Assembly (NCBI RefSeq): GCF_011758805.1
Contig: NZ_JAANOW010000002.1
Coordinates: forward strand, 496,001-560,000
DNA: 64,000 nucleotides
Direction: 5' to 3'
Origin: Mycolicibacterium fluoranthenivorans
GTDB taxonomy: Bacteria; Actinomycetota; Actinomycetes; Mycobacteriales; Mycobacteriaceae
In this document: piece by piece, positions 46,679 to 56,388 of the stretch
How positions within the stretch are numbered: the stretch's first letter is position 1
How the letters are laid out: each line of letters opens with the position of its first letter
Made by a program: the position numbers and the translations under genes
Notes under the pieces: model-generated
The model's input: only the letters and a program-made list of their open reading frames with translations
Databases searched by the model: none
What the model was told of the DNA's origin: nothing

Positions 46679-47413
46679 GTGAGTAGAGCGCTCTTCTACG
46701 TCGACGTGCTGCCTGAGCCGGGGGCGATCGCCGTGGTCGACGGTGACGAGGGCCACCACGCGGCCACGGTGCGCCGGTTCCGTCCGGGCGAGGAACTCGA
46801 TCTCGGCGACGGCGCCGGAACGACGGCCCACTGTGTCGTCGAGGAGGCCGGCAAGGGCATGTTGGCGGCCCGGGTGCTGACCACCACGCGGGTGCCGGCA
46901 CCGGTGCCGCCGGTCACCGTCGTGCAGGCACTGCCGAAATCCGAGCGCTCCGAACTGGCGATCGAACTGGCCACCGAGGCGGGCGCGGACGCGTTCGTGG
47001 CGTGGCAGTCGCAGCGGTGCGTGGCTCGATGGGACGGCTCCGCCAAGGTCGACAAGGGCCTGCGCCGGTGGGCCGCGGTCGCCCGCTCGGCAGCGCGGCA
47101 GTCCCGGCGGGCCTTCATCCCGACCGTGGACGGTGTGCTGAGCACGGCACAGCTGGCCGGCCGGATCGGCGGCCTGACCCTGGTCCTGCACGAGTCCGCG
47201 ACCGTGCCGCTCGCCGATCTGGGTGTCGCACAAGCGGACTCGGTGACACTCGTCGTGGGTCCGGAAGGCGGGATCACCGATGAGGAGGTCGCGACGCTGA
47301 CCGAGGCGGGTGCCGTCGCGGTCCGGCTGGGGCCGACCGTGCTGCGGACGTCGAGCGCGGCCGCGGTGGCCCTCGGCGCGCTCGGTGTGCTGACCCACCG
47401 GTGGGACGTGTAG
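46679..47413 (+). CDS. rsmE: 16S rRNA (uracil-1498-N3)-methyltransferase RsmE
   Basis: A 244-residue SPOUT-fold methyltransferase that modifies U1498 of 16S r[23 protein letters not shown] (middle), the cofactor knot [15 protein letters not shown] near 190 and the C-terminal [17 protein letters not shown] are RsmE signatures. The GTG at 46679 follows GGAG; an in-frame GTG at 46667 is the alternative. It follows dnaJ2 by 27 nt, as in M. tuberculosis. Confidence 0.93.
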   Translation: MSRALFYVDVLPEPGAIAVVDGDEGHHAATVRRFRPGEELDLGDGAGTTAHCVVEEAGKGMLAARVLTTTRVPAPVPPVTVVQALPKSERSELAIELATEAGADAFVAWQSQRCVARWDGSAKVDKGLRRWAAVARSAARQSRRAFIPTVDGVLSTAQLAGRIGGLTLVLHESATVPLADLGVAQADSVTLVVGPEGGITDEEVATLTEAGAVAVRLGPTVLRTSSAAAVALGALGVLTHRWDV

Positions 47414-47425
47414 CGGATAAATTCC

Positions 47426-47449
47426 GGACGTTTCCGCGGGGAAACATCC
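47426..47449. promoter_or_regulatory. Inverted repeat upstream of dctA (operator candidate)
   Basis: GGACGTTTCC and GGAAACATCC form 10-bp arms with one mismatch around a 4-nt centre (GCGG), 40 nt upstream of the dctA start. No T-run follows, so it is more like an operator than an intrinsic terminator for rsmE. The binding protein is unknown. Confidence 0.4.
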
Positions 47450-47489
47450 GGCACACGCGGCCGTGATGTCGCCTTCGTAGCGTCGCGGC

Positions 47490-48872
47490 ATGGCAACCAC
47501 CATCGACCCCCCACAGAGCGAAATGGTCCGGCTGGCCAACAAGCCGCCGTGGTACACCTCCCTGTTCGTCCAGCTGCTGGTGGCGATCGTCGCGGGCATC
47601 CTGATCGGCTGGCTGTGGCCCGAGGTCGGTGGCGCACTCAAACCGCTGGCCGACGGGTTCATCAAGCTCATCAAGATGCTCATCGCCCCGATCATCTTCT
47701 GCACGGTGGTGCTCGGTATCGCTCACGTCGGCGACCTGAAGTCGGTGGGCCGGATCGGGGTGAAGGCGCTCATCTACTTCGAGGCGGTGACGACCTTCGC
47801 GCTCCTCTTCGGTCTGGTGGTCGGCAATCTGATGAAGCCCGGTGCCGGGTTCGCCATCGATGCGCAGACCCTGGCCACCGGCGCCGAGGCGGTGGCCAAG
47901 AAGACCAGCAACGGCGAACTGCCGCACACCGTCCAATTCCTGCTCAACATCATCCCGACGTCGGTGGTGTCGGCCTTCGCGGAGAACGCCCTGCTGCAGG
48001 TGTTGTTCTTCGCGGTGCTGTTCGGCCTGGCGTTGGCGAAGTTCGGGGAGACCGGGCCGCCGGTGATCCTGGAGTTCGTCGACCACATGAGCCATATCTT
48101 CTTCACCATCATCGGCTGGGTGATGCGGCTGGCCCCCCTCGGTGCGTTCGGCGCGATGGCCTACATCATCGGGCAGTACGGCATCGGCTCACTGGCCAGT
48201 TACGGGAAGCTGATCGCCGCCTGCTACCTGGCCGCGCTGCTGTTCATCCTCATCCTCGGCGCGATCGCGAAGATCTTCGCCGGGGTGAACCTGTGGAAGT
48301 TCGTCGTCTATATCAAGGACGAGCTGTTCCTGGCGCTGGGCACGGCGTCCACCGAGGTGGTGCTGCCGCGCATCATGACCAAACTGGCCAACGCCGGGTG
48401 TTCGCGCACCACCACGGGTCTGGTGGTGCCGACCGGGTATTCGTTCAACCTCGACGGCGCCACGCTGTACCTGTCGATCTGTGTGCTGTTCCTGGCGCAA
48501 GCGCTCGGCGTCGATCTGAGCCTGGGCGAGCAGATCACCGCGGTGCTGGTGCTCATGCTCACCTCGAAAGGAATGGCGGGAGTGCCCGGTTCGTCGTTCC
48601 TGGCCCTGTCGGCGACGGTTGCGGCCATCGGGCACGGTGCGATCCCGGTGGCCGCGGTCGCGCTGTTGCTGGGGGCCGACCGCATCATGGACTCGATGCG
48701 CGTATCGGTGAACCTGCTGGGCAACTGTGTGGCGACGTTCGTCGTCGCCAACTGGGAGGGCCAGCTCGACAAGGACCGCATGCGCAGGGTGTTGGCGGGT
48801 GAGGACGTCGAACCGTTGGAGGACGCCCTCGAACCGGTGGCCGTGCCGGTGGGCCCTGCCGATCGGGTGTGA
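47490..48872 (+). CDS. dctA: C4-dicarboxylate/H+ symporter DctA-like (DAACS family)
   Basis: A 460-residue membrane transporter of the dicarboxylate/amino acid:cation symporter family. WYTSLFVQLLVAIVAGILIG and IKMLIAPIIFCTVVLGIA are the early helices; GTASTEVVLPRIM and GYSFNLDGATLYLSICVLFL are the substrate- and ion-binding hairpin motifs of DctA. Likely imports succinate, fumarate or malate. It is an insertion relative to M. tuberculosis, where the rsmE neighbourhood leads directly to phoH. ATG at 47490. Confidence 0.9.
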   Translation: MATTIDPPQSEMVRLANKPPWYTSLFVQLLVAIVAGILIGWLWPEVGGALKPLADGFIKLIKMLIAPIIFCTVVLGIAHVGDLKSVGRIGVKALIYFEAVTTFALLFGLVVGNLMKPGAGFAIDAQTLATGAEAVAKKTSNGELPHTVQFLLNIIPTSVVSAFAENALLQVLFFAVLFGLALAKFGETGPPVILEFVDHMSHIFFTIIGWVMRLAPLGAFGAMAYIIGQYGIGSLASYGKLIAACYLAALLFILILGAIAKIFAGVNLWKFVVYIKDELFLALGTASTEVVLPRIMTKLANAGCSRTTTGLVVPTGYSFNLDGATLYLSICVLFLAQALGVDLSLGEQITAVLVLMLTSKGMAGVPGSSFLALSATVAAIGHGAIPVAAVALLLGADRIMDSMRVSVNLLGNCVATFVVANWEGQLDKDRMRRVLAGEDVEPLEDALEPVAVPVGPADRV

Positions 48873-48888
48873 GACATCGGGTGTGAGA
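48862..48888 (+). repeat. Tandem 13-mer at the dctA stop
   Basis: ATCGGGTGTGAGA occurs at 48862-48874 and 48876-48888, period 14. The first copy contains the dctA stop codon, so this is a local duplication of the gene end. Confidence 0.6.
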
Positions 48889-48949
48889 AGGAGCCCCGTT
48901 CCGGCGCTGCGTGAAACGAGTCACTCCTGGTCAATCTTTTGAATTAACC

Positions 48950-48976
48950 GGAATGAAACATCCCATCTTTCCCGTT
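48950..48976 (+). promoter_or_regulatory. Candidate ECF (SigE/SigH-like) promoter
   Basis: GGAAT at 48950-48954, 18-nt spacer, CGTT at 48973-48976, in the gap upstream of the small secreted protein. This fits the GGAA/GTT pattern of mycobacterial ECF sigma factors. Assignment to SigE or SigH is not possible from sequence. Confidence 0.35.
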
Positions 48977-48987
48977 CTTCCTTGCGT

Positions 48988-49007
48988 ACCGGCACGGGGA
49001 TGCCGGT
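48988..49007 (+). other. Perfect RNA hairpin in the leader of the small secreted protein gene
   Basis: ACCGGCA and TGCCGGT form a 7-bp stem with a 6-nt CGGGGA loop, ending 24 nt before the ATG at 49032. No T-run follows. It could stabilise the mRNA leader or form part of an unrelated signal. Confidence 0.4.
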
Positions 49008-49031
49008 GGACGAAGAGGAAGAAGTACAGAG

Positions 49032-49199
49032 ATGAAGAAGTTCGGTTTTGCCAGTGTGATCGCCGCCGGTATGGCCACCGCCGTCCTGGGTCTTGCGGGC
49101 CCGGCGCAGGCCGATGTCGCGCACAACGACTGGGTACATCAGAACGGCCAGAACGCCACCGCTCCGCAGGTGGACACCACGGTGCATCAGAGCCACTGA
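49032..49199 (+). CDS. Small secreted mycobacterial protein (55 residues)
   Basis: ATG AAG AAG start with a GAAGAGGAAGAAG purine run upstream. A signal peptide (KKFGFASVIAAGMATAVLGL) ends in GPAQA, leaving a mature peptide of about 28 residues beginning DVAHNDWVHQNG and ending VDTTVHQSH. I recognise the style as a family of small exported proteins found in several copies in rapid-growing mycobacteria, of unknown function. The intact signal peptide, leader and coding bias support a real gene despite its size. Confidence 0.75.
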   Translation: MKKFGFASVIAAGMATAVLGLAGPAQADVAHNDWVHQNGQNATAPQVDTTVHQSH

Positions 49200-49324
49200 C
49201 ACCACAACTGTCGTTGAGGGCCACCCCGGTGCCGGGGTGGCCCTCAACCGTTGGGTGAGGTCATGGCCGGCGCTAAACTGTGAGCACCGACTCCAGAGCA
49301 CAGGAAGCAGGCACGAAACACCAC

Positions 49325-50362
49325 GTGACGCCCCGCGAGACGACCGCTGACACGCCCTCCCGGCAGGTGCGCAGCAGCATCACAGTTCCGCCCGACGCTG
49401 TCGTGGGCCTGCTCGGTTCCGCCGACGAGAACCTGCGCGCCCTCGAATCGCTGCTCACCGCTGATATCCACGTGCGTGGCAACGCCGTCACGCTCTCGGG
49501 GGACCCCGCCGATATCGCGCTGGCCGAGCGGGTGGTCGGCGAACTCGTCGCTGTGCTGGCCGCCGGTCAGCCGCTCAATCCCGATGCGGTGCGCCGCAGC
49601 GTCTTGATGATGACCGGTGAATCGGACGCCTCGCCCGCCGAGGTGCTGACACTGGACATCTTGTCCCGGCGCGGCAAGACCATCAGGCCCAAGACCCTCA
49701 ACCAGAAGCGGTATGTGGACGCGATCGACGCCCACACCATCGTGTTCGGTATCGGTCCCGCGGGCACCGGCAAGACCTATCTGGCGATGGCCAAAGCGGT
49801 CGCGGCGCTGCATGCCAAACAGGTCAACCGGATCATCCTGACCCGTCCCGCGGTCGAGGCCGGTGAGCGCCTGGGCTTCCTGCCGGGCACGCTGAGCGAG
49901 AAGATCGACCCGTACCTGCGCCCGCTGCTGGACGCGCTGCACGACATGATGGACCCGGAGGTCATCACCAACCTGCTTGCCTCGGGTGTCATCGAGGTGG
50001 CGCCGCTGGCGTTCATGCGCGGCCGCAGCCTCAATGACGCCTACATCATCCTCGATGAGGCACAGAACACCACGGCCGAGCAGATGAAGATGTTCCTCAC
50101 CCGGCTCGGCTTCAACTCGAAAATGGTTGTCACCGGCGATATCACGCAGGTCGACCTGGGCGGTGGCCAGGCCTCGGGCCTGCGCGCGGCGATGCACATC
50201 CTCGATGACATCGACGATATCCACTTCGCGGAGCTCACCAGTGCCGATGTCGTTCGGCACCGGCTGGTCTCGGAGATCGTGGATGCCTATGCGCGCCATG
50301 ACGATCCGGGCATGCTGAACCGTGCGCAACGCCGCTCGTCGAACGGGCGGCCGCGGCGATGA
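49325..50362 (+). CDS. phoH: PhoH-like ATPase (PhoH1)
   Basis: A 345-residue P-loop ATPase of the PhoH family (orthologue of Rv2368c). Walker [14 protein letters not shown] near residue 145 and Walker [13 protein letters not shown] near 239. PhoH-YbeY pairs act in RNA processing and ribosome maturation in bacteria. The GTG at 49325 matches the M. tuberculosis start (TPRET); an upstream GTG at 49280 directly abuts a TAAACT -10 and would lie before the transcription start. Followed by ybeY. Confidence 0.92.
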   Translation: MTPRETTADTPSRQVRSSITVPPDAVVGLLGSADENLRALESLLTADIHVRGNAVTLSGDPADIALAERVVGELVAVLAAGQPLNPDAVRRSVLMMTGESDASPAEVLTLDILSRRGKTIRPKTLNQKRYVDAIDAHTIVFGIGPAGTGKTYLAMAKAVAALHAKQVNRIILTRPAVEAGERLGFLPGTLSEKIDPYLRPLLDALHDMMDPEVITNLLASGVIEVAPLAFMRGRSLNDAYIILDEAQNTTAEQMKMFLTRLGFNSKMVVTGDITQVDLGGGQASGLRAAMHILDDIDDIHFAELTSADVVRHRLVSEIVDAYARHDDPGMLNRAQRRSSNGRPRR

Positions 50363-50423
50363 GCGACGCTCGCGGAGCGAATCAACGGGCGGCATGCGGG
50401 ACCCGAGCCTGCGAGGGAACAGC

Positions 50424-50960
50424 ATGAGTATCGAGGTCTCCAACGAATCCGGGTACGACGTCTCCGAGGAAGAACTCATCAGCGTTGCCCGCTTCGTCAT
50501 CGGTCAGATGGACGTCAACCCGGCGGCCGAACTGTCGATGGTGCTGCTCGACACCGCGGCCATGGCCGATCTGCACATGCGCTGGATGGATCTGCCCGGT
50601 CCCACCGACGTGATGAGCTTCCCGATGGATGAGCTCGAACCGGGTGGGCGGCCCGACGCCGCCGAACCCGGTCCGTCCATGTTGGGCGATATCGTGCTGT
50701 GCCCGGAGTTCGCGGCCAAACAGGCCGAGCAGGCGGGGCATTCGCTGGGGCAGGAGCTCGCGCTGCTGACGGTGCACGGTGTGCTTCATCTGCTCGGCTA
50801 CGACCACGCCGAGCCCGATGAGGAGAAAGAGATGTTCGCCCTGCAGCGACGCCTGCTCGAGGAGTGGGTGGCCGACCAGGTGCAGACCTACCGTCAGGAC
50901 GTCCAGACCGAGAAGGATCGCCGGCTGCTCGACAAGTCGCGATACTTCGACACGCCGTGA
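50424..50960 (+). CDS. ybeY: Endoribonuclease / rRNA maturation factor YbeY
   Basis: A 178-residue metal-dependent endoribonuclease acting in 16S rRNA 3' processing. The zinc site [11 protein letters not shown] (HxxxHxxxxxH) is near residues 119-129. DVMSFPMDE is the usual substrate-loop motif. ATG at 50424 with GAGGGAAC upstream; an in-frame upstream part overlaps phoH and is not conserved. Ends in a GTGA overlap with the next gene. Confidence 0.95.
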   Translation: MSIEVSNESGYDVSEEELISVARFVIGQMDVNPAAELSMVLLDTAAMADLHMRWMDLPGPTDVMSFPMDELEPGGRPDAAEPGPSMLGDIVLCPEFAAKQAEQAGHSLGQELALLTVHGVLHLLGYDHAEPDEEKEMFALQRRLLEEWVADQVQTYRQDVQTEKDRRLLDKSRYFDTP

Positions 50961-52252
50961 CCGGTCTTGCGGCGCTGTTCGGGGCGATCGTCCTGGTCGG
51001 CGTGGGCGGGCTTTTCGCCGCGGTCGATGCCGCGGTCAGCACGGTGTCCATCGCGCGGGTCGACGAGATGGTGCGCGAGGAGCGCCCGGGGGCCACCCGT
51101 CTGGCTCAGGTGATCGACGACAGGCCCCGGTACATCAATCTCGTGGTGTTGTTGCGGATCGCCTGCGAGGTGAGTGCGACCGTCCTGTTGGTCTCCTATC
51201 TGGATGGCTACCTCGGTGTCGGCTGGGGGCTGGTGGCAGCCGCCGGCATCATGGTGGTGGTCAGCTTCGTCGTCATCGGTGTCGGACCCCGCACCGTCGG
51301 GCGGCAGAACGCCTACAGCATCGCGCTGGCTGCGGCGCTTCCCCTGCAAGCGATTTCGGTGTTGCTCACCCCGATCAGCCGGGTGCTGGTGTTGATCGGC
51401 AACGCTCTGACGCCGGGCCGTGGCTTCCGCAACGGGCCGTTCGCCTCCGAGATCGAGCTGCGCGAGGTGGTCGACCTGGCCCAGCAGCGCGGTGTGGTGG
51501 CCGACGACGAGCGCAAGATGATCCAGTCCGTCTTCGAGCTGGGCGACACCCCGGCCCGCGAGGTGATGGTCCCGCGCACCGAGATGGTGTGGATCGAGGG
51601 AGACAAGACCACGTCGCAGGCCACCTCCCTGGCCGTGCGCAGCGGGCACTCCCGGCTGCCCGTGATCGGCGAGAACGTCGATGACGTGGTGGGCGTCGTG
51701 TATCTCAAAGACCTGGTACAGCACTCGTATTCGGCGGGCGACGAGCTGGACACCCGGGTCGGCGATCTGATGCGCCCCGCGGTGTTCGTGCCCGATTCCA
51801 AACCGCTGGACACCCTGCTGCGCGAGATGCAACGCGACCGCAATCACATGGCGCTCCTGGTCGACGAGTACGGTGCGATCGCCGGTCTGGTCACCATCGA
51901 GGATGTGCTCGAGGAGATCGTCGGCGAGATCAACGACGAGTACGACGCAGATGAGGTCGCACCGTGGGAACAGGTGGGCGACAAGCAGTTCCGGGTGTCG
52001 ACCCGGCTGCCCATCGAGGATCTCGCCGAGTTGTACGAGGACCTGGAAATCGATGAGGACCTTGAGGTCGACACCGTCGGTGGTCTGTTGGCGCACGAAC
52101 TGGGCCGCGTCCCGTTGCCCGGCTCCGAGGTCACCTGGGACGGCCTGCGCCTGCGGGCCGAGGGCGGGGCCGATCATCGTGGCCGGGTTCGGATCGGCAC
52201 CGTGCTGATCAGCCCCGTGAAGACAGAGGAGCATTCCGCACATGAGTCTTGA
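50957..52252 (+). CDS. CNNM/CorC-like CBS-domain membrane protein
   Basis: A 431-residue protein (Rv2366c orthologue, often called a hemolysin homologue). The N-terminal half has about four membrane segments of the CNNM domain; residues about 190-330 hold two CBS repeats ([15 protein letters not shown] and [12 protein letters not shown] open them), and the C-terminus is a CorC/HlyC transporter-associated domain. Likely Mg2+/Co2+ efflux or homeostasis. The GTG overlaps ybeY by 4 nt. Confidence 0.9.
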   Translation: MTGLAALFGAIVLVGVGGLFAAVDAAVSTVSIARVDEMVREERPGATRLAQVIDDRPRYINLVVLLRIACEVSATVLLVSYLDGYLGVGWGLVAAAGIMVVVSFVVIGVGPRTVGRQNAYSIALAAALPLQAISVLLTPISRVLVLIGNALTPGRGFRNGPFASEIELREVVDLAQQRGVVADDERKMIQSVFELGDTPAREVMVPRTEMVWIEGDKTTSQATSLAVRSGHSRLPVIGENVDDVVGVVYLKDLVQHSYSAGDELDTRVGDLMRPAVFVPDSKPLDTLLREMQRDRNHMALLVDEYGAIAGLVTIEDVLEEIVGEINDEYDADEVAPWEQVGDKQFRVSTRLPIEDLAELYEDLEIDEDLEVDTVGGLLAHELGRVPLPGSEVTWDGLRLRAEGGADHRGRVRIGTVLISPVKTEEHSAHES

Positions 52253-52556
52253 CGTTGAGGACAACAAGTTGGTGGTGCTGGCCCGCGGGGCGATGGGCCG
52301 CTCCGAAGCCTCCGAAGGTGCGGCGGTGCGCGACCTGGACGGTCGGACCTACGCCGGCGCCCCTGTCGGTCTGGCCGCGCTGCCGCTGACCGCCCTGCAG
52401 GCCGCCGTGGCCGCGGCGGTGTCCAGTGGTGCGGCCGGCCTGGAGGCTGCGGTGCTGGTGGGTGGTTCGGCGCAGGATGCCGGTGTCGCCGCGGTACGCG
52501 AGCTGTCGCCGGACGCGGCCGTCATCGTCACCGACCGTGCCGGGAACCCGCTATGA
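52242..52556 (+). CDS. Conserved small protein, cytidine-deaminase-like fold (Rv2365c type)
   Basis: A 104-residue protein sometimes annotated as cytidine deaminase. I see only the helix-rich half ([20 protein letters not shown] and AAVREL) and none of the zinc ligands (no HAE, no PCxxC), so catalysis is unlikely. It overlaps the CorC-like gene by 11 nt and era by 4 nt, indicating translational coupling. Function unknown. Confidence 0.75.
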   Translation: MSLDVEDNKLVVLARGAMGRSEASEGAAVRDLDGRTYAGAPVGLAALPLTALQAAVAAAVSSGAAGLEAAVLVGGSAQDAGVAAVRELSPDAAVIVTDRAGNPL

Positions 52557-53464
52557 GTGACGAATTCCGGTCCGGCTTCGTCTGTTTCGTCGGTCGTCCG
52601 AACACCGGCAAGTCGACGCTGACCAACGCCCTGGTCGGCCAGAAGGTGGCCATCACCTCGAACCGCCCGCAGACCACCCGGCACACCATCCGCGGCATCG
52701 TGCACCGGGAGAACTTCCAGATCATCCTGGTCGACACCCCGGGTCTGCATCGGCCCCGGACCCTGCTCGGCCAGCGGCTCAACGACCTGGTCAAGGACAC
52801 CTACTCCGAGGTCGACGTGATCGGGCTGTGCATCCCCGCCGATGAGAACATCGGCCCCGGCGACCGGTGGATCTACGAACAGATCCGCGCCGTGGCACCC
52901 AGAACCAAGCTCGTCGCCATCGTCACCAAGATCGACAAGGTCGCCAAAGAGCGGGTGGCCGCACAGCTGATGGCCGTCAGCGAGCTGGTCGGTCCGGACG
53001 CCGAGATCGTGCCGGTGTCGGCCACCGCCGGCGAGCAGCTCGACGTGCTGACCAATGTGTTCGTCGGCCTCCTGCCGCCCGGCCCCGCCTACTATCCCGA
53101 CGGCGAACTCACCGACGAGCCCGAAGAGACCTTGATGGCCGAGCTCATCCGGGAGGCCGCGCTGGAAGGGGTGCGCGACGAGCTGCCGCACTCGCTGGCC
53201 GTCGTCATCGAGGACATCGAGGAAAGGCCGGGGCGGGAAGACGGCAACGCCCTCATCGACGTACGCGCCATCCTCTACGTGGAGCGCGACAGCCAGAAGG
53301 GCATCGTGATCGGTAAGGGCGGTGCCCGGCTGCGCGAGGTCGGCACGGCGGCGCGCACGCAGATCGAGAAGCTGCTCGGCACAAAGGTGTATCTGGATCT
53401 GCGGGTCAAGATCGCCAAGAACTGGCAGCGCGACCCGAAACAGCTGGGGCGCTTGGGTTTTTAG
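52553..53464 (+). CDS. era: GTPase Era
   Basis: A 303-residue ribosome-assembly GTPase. G1 GRPNTGKST near residue 13, G3 DTPGLH near 62 and G4 TKID near 124; C-terminal KH domain with GIVIGKGGARLREVG, which binds the 16S rRNA 3' end. ATG at 52553 overlaps the preceding stop. Its neighbours phoH and ybeY act in the same ribosome-maturation process. Its stop abuts the convergent CAP gene. Confidence 0.97.
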   Translation: MSDEFRSGFVCFVGRPNTGKSTLTNALVGQKVAITSNRPQTTRHTIRGIVHRENFQIILVDTPGLHRPRTLLGQRLNDLVKDTYSEVDVIGLCIPADENIGPGDRWIYEQIRAVAPRTKLVAIVTKIDKVAKERVAAQLMAVSELVGPDAEIVPVSATAGEQLDVLTNVFVGLLPPGPAYYPDGELTDEPEETLMAELIREAALEGVRDELPHSLAVVIEDIEERPGREDGNALIDVRAILYVERDSQKGIVIGKGGARLREVGTAARTQIEKLLGTKVYLDLRVKIAKNWQRDPKQLGRLGF

Positions 53465-53953
53465 CTATCCCGGGATGCCGTAGACCGCGACGACGACGCT
53501 TCGGTCCAGGCTGTTGAGCGACCAGACGCCCATCTGGGTGTTGGCGCAGTTGCTCATGATCGCCATGTAATCGGGACGGTAGTACCACTGGTTCATGATC
53601 TCGATGCCGTTGATGGCGAGCGCCGGGTTGATCGCGACGGTCTGCGAGACGGTGCCCTTGTAGCCGGCCGCGGCGGCACGGGACTGCGGGGTGGAGCCGT
53701 CCGAGCCCAGATCGCCGTCCAGCGCCCGGTTGTTGAGCACATCGTTGGCGTGCCATTCCGCCGCCAGCTGCAATTGCGGGTTCTTGGTGACGTTGTTGGT
53801 GCAGCCGGCCTGATGCTGAATGGTGTAGACGTTGGCGATCACGCTGTTGTTGAGCCGGATGTTGTCGGCGTTGGCGGTCGGCGCCGTGAGCACCGCGCCG
53901 GCAACGAGGGCCAGTACGGGCAGGGTGCGGGCACCGACACTGATTGCGGACAT
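53465..53953 (-). CDS. Secreted CAP-domain-like protein
   Basis: A 162-residue exported protein. A signal peptide (PVLALVAGAVLTAPTANA) is followed by DNIRLNNSVIANVYTIQHQ. LAAEWHANDVLNNRALDGDL and NCANTQMGVWSLN give a CAP/SCP (cysteine-rich secretory protein, Ag5, PR-1) pattern. The ATG at 53953 is 8 nt after TAATCT and may be leaderless. Two cysteines probably pair. It lies 11 nt downstream of the amidase gene on the same strand. Confidence 0.8.
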   Translation of the reverse strand: MSAISVGARTLPVLALVAGAVLTAPTANADNIRLNNSVIANVYTIQHQAGCTNNVTKNPQLQLAAEWHANDVLNNRALDGDLGSDGSTPQSRAAAAGYKGTVSQTVAINPALAINGIEIMNQWYYRPDYMAIMSNCANTQMGVWSLNSLDRSVVVAVYGIPG

Positions 53954-53964
53954 GGTCACAGAGA

Positions 53965-55434
53965 TTACTGCAGCGTGGGAGTCGCCCACCACGGTTCGGG
54001 CTGCTTGGTCATCCAGCCACTGATCGCCTCCAGCTCCGCGGCCAGCGAAATGAGCAAGGGTTCGCTGCCCTCGGGGCCCATCAGCTGCACCCCGATCGGC
54101 AGTCCGTCGGCGGTGAACCCCGCCGGCACGTTGATCGACGGCCAGCCCAGCAGGTTCCATGGCCAGGTCACCGGGCAGGCGGCGATCATCGCCCGGTCGG
54201 TGGCCAGGCTGCCGCGTTCGTCGTAGTCGTGGATGCGCGGTGGCGGCAGCGCGGTGGTGGGGGCGAGCACGACGTCGGCGATGTTGAAGATCCAGCCCAC
54301 CCGCTGCTGGGCCTCGGCCTCCGCGGCCCGCGCCTTACGCAACACATGCTCGGACAGCAGTCGGCCCGTGCGCATATTGCTCACGGTGCGTCTATCCCAC
54401 TGGACACCGGGCCCGAGGCGGTAACCCCAGTCCAGGAGCCCGGAGGTGGACCGGGACAGGAAGTTCCACGACATCTTCAGTCCGTAGTTCGGGTCGGCTT
54501 CATCGACACGGTGCCCGAGTTGCTCCAGGTGGGTCGCCACCTCACGCAGCGCGGCATCGATCTCCGGATGGAGCTGGGCGCGGAAGAAGGTGAACGGGAA
54601 CTTGGTGGACAGCGCGATCCGCAGGGAACCGGGGGCCTGGCCGATGTGCTCCGAGGCCCGGATCGGTTCGGGTTTGTGCAGGTCGCCGTCGGCATTGCCG
54701 GATGCGGCGTCGAGCACGATCGCGGCGTCGGTGACGGTGCGGGCCAGGACGCCGTTGACGGTGATGCCGTTGAACGCTTCGGGCAGGGGCCAGGTGGAGA
54801 TGCGGCCACGCTGCGGTTTGATGCCCACCAGATGGGTCCACGCGGCCGGGATCCGCACACTGCCCGCACCGTCGGAGCCGATGGCCGCGGTGACCAGGCC
54901 CGCGGCCACGGCCGCCGCACTGCCGCCCGAGGAGCCGCCGGGGCTGTGTTCGCGTGACCATGGGTTTCTGGTGTGCCCGAAGCCGGGGCCACTGGTGAAC
55001 GGCCACTGGCCGAGCTCGCAGGTGTTGGTCTTGCCGACGATGATCGCACCGGCCGCCCGCAGGCGGCGTACCACCTCGGCGTCCGCGGTGGCCACCGGTA
55101 CCTCGCCGCGGGTGCCGAAGCGGGTCGGGACGCCGGCGACGTCCACATCGTCCTTCACGGCGATGGGCACTCCGAGGAGTGGAAGATGTTGTCCCGCAGC
55201 GCGTTTACGATCCGCGGCGATGGCCTCGGAGAGCGCGGTATCGGTCAGCACCACGCGGAACGCATTGAGCGCGGGCTGGCTGGCCTCGATCGCGTCCAGG
55301 GACTGGCGTACCAGTTGTTCCGAGGTGGTGGCGCCGCTCGCGAGGCGGTAGAGCTGTTGGGTGAGGGTGGGTAGTTTCGGGGTGGGATTCGGGGTCGGAG
55401 AAGCACTGCTGGGTAGTTTTGGGGTGGCTGCCAT
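53965..55434 (-). CDS. amiA2: Amidase (AmiA2-like, amidase signature family)
   Basis: A 489-residue amidase-signature hydrolase, orthologous by position to Rv2363. The Ser-cis-Ser-Lys triad is visible: Lys in PIAVKDDVDVAG, Ser in SPGGSSGGSAAAVAAGL and the cis-Ser in the GSDGAGSVRIPAAW segment. Substrate amide unknown. The ATG at 55434 gives a short proline-rich N-terminus (SSASPTPNPTPKLP) with a weak ribosome site, so the exact start is uncertain. Confidence 0.9.
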   Translation of the reverse strand: MAATPKLPSSASPTPNPTPKLPTLTQQLYRLASGATTSEQLVRQSLDAIEASQPALNAFRVVLTDTALSEAIAADRKRAAGQHLPLLGVPIAVKDDVDVAGVPTRFGTRGEVPVATADAEVVRRLRAAGAIIVGKTNTCELGQWPFTSGPGFGHTRNPWSREHSPGGSSGGSAAAVAAGLVTAAIGSDGAGSVRIPAAWTHLVGIKPQRGRISTWPLPEAFNGITVNGVLARTVTDAAIVLDAASGNADGDLHKPEPIRASEHIGQAPGSLRIALSTKFPFTFFRAQLHPEIDAALREVATHLEQLGHRVDEADPNYGLKMSWNFLSRSTSGLLDWGYRLGPGVQWDRRTVSNMRTGRLLSEHVLRKARAAEAEAQQRVGWIFNIADVVLAPTTALPPPRIHDYDERGSLATDRAMIAACPVTWPWNLLGWPSINVPAGFTADGLPIGVQLMGPEGSEPLLISLAAELEAISGWMTKQPEPWWATPTLQ

Positions 55435-55500
55435 GGCAATTTCGAGAATATCCGGCGTTGCGTCCCGGCCGGTGTCGGCACGCGATGGAAGACTGTCCCG

Positions 55501-56388
55501 ATGCGGTTGTACCGGGATCGAGCTGTCGTGCTGCGTCAGCACAAGCTCGGCGAGGCCGACCGCATCGTCACCCTGCTCACCCGCGAGAACGGTGTGGTCC
55601 GTGCCGTCGCCAAAGGGGTGCGCCGGACCCGCAGCAAGTTCGGGGCCCGGCTGGAACCGTTCGCGCACATCGACGTTCAACTGCATCCCGGCCGCAACCT
55701 CGACATCGTCACCCAGGTGCAGTCCATCGACGCGTTCGCCGTCGACATCGTCAACGATTACGGCCGCTACACGTGTGCCTGCGCGGTGCTGGAGACCGCC
55801 GAACGGCTGGCCGGCGAGGAGCACGCTCCGGTGCCGGAGTTGCACAGCCTGACGGTGGCGGCGCTGCGGGCGGTCGCGGCGGGCAGGCGGCCGCGGGAGC
55901 TGGTGCTGGACTCCTATCTGCTGCGGGCCATGGGTATCGCGGGCTGGGCCCCGGCGCTGGCCGAATGTGCACGGTGCGCGACTCCCGGGCCGCACCGGGC
56001 CTTCCACATCGGCGCGGGCGGCAGTGTGTGCGTGCACTGCCGGCCGTCGGGTTCGGCGACCCCGGCGCAGGCGGTGCTGGATCTGATGGTTGCGCTGCAC
56101 GACGGTGACTGGGAGTTCGCGGAGGCCTCCACCTCGTCGCACCGCAGCCAGGCCAGCGGGCTGGTCGCCGCGCATCTGCAGTGGCACTTGGAGCGTCAAC
56201 TGCGGACATTGCCGCTGGTCGAACGGGGTGATGAGCGCTGGCGCGAAGAGCAGAAGGCACATTATCGAATCGATAGCGCGGGCCTCGAACGTCGGGCAGA
56301 GGTGTTCGGGCAGGATATGGCGCATGGCATTGAACAGGGAAGGCAAGCGGGGCAAATCTCCGTACCCACAGCTCGCCCCGGCGCCTGA
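55501..56388 (+). CDS. recO: DNA repair protein RecO
   Basis: A 295-residue recombination mediator (RecFOR pathway). N-terminal OB fold [21 protein letters not shown]-terminal zinc site formed by CARC near 157 and CVHC near 176. The protein continues about 30 residues past the usual RecO end, in a stretch that overlaps uppS by 65 nt. Divergent from amiA2. Confidence 0.94.
   Translation: MRLYRDRAVVLRQHKLGEADRIVTLLTRENGVVRAVAKGVRRTRSKFGARLEPFAHIDVQLHPGRNLDIVTQVQSIDAFAVDIVNDYGRYTCACAVLETAERLAGEEHAPVPELHSLTVAALRAVAAGRRPRELVLDSYLLRAMGIAGWAPALAECARCATPGPHRAFHIGAGGSVCVHCRPSGSATPAQAVLDLMVALHDGDWEFAEASTSSHRSQASGLVAAHLQWHLERQLRTLPLVERGDERWREEQKAHYRIDSAGLERRAEVFGQDMAHGIEQGRQAGQISVPTARPGA

Noticed and set aside
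48988..49007. Intrinsic terminator of dctA
   Set aside because: The stem is perfect but no T-run follows and it lies 24 nt before a coding start.
53965..56355. Long reverse frame extending the amidase upstream through recO
   Set aside because: The part beyond 55434 is antisense to recO and lacks amidase homology.
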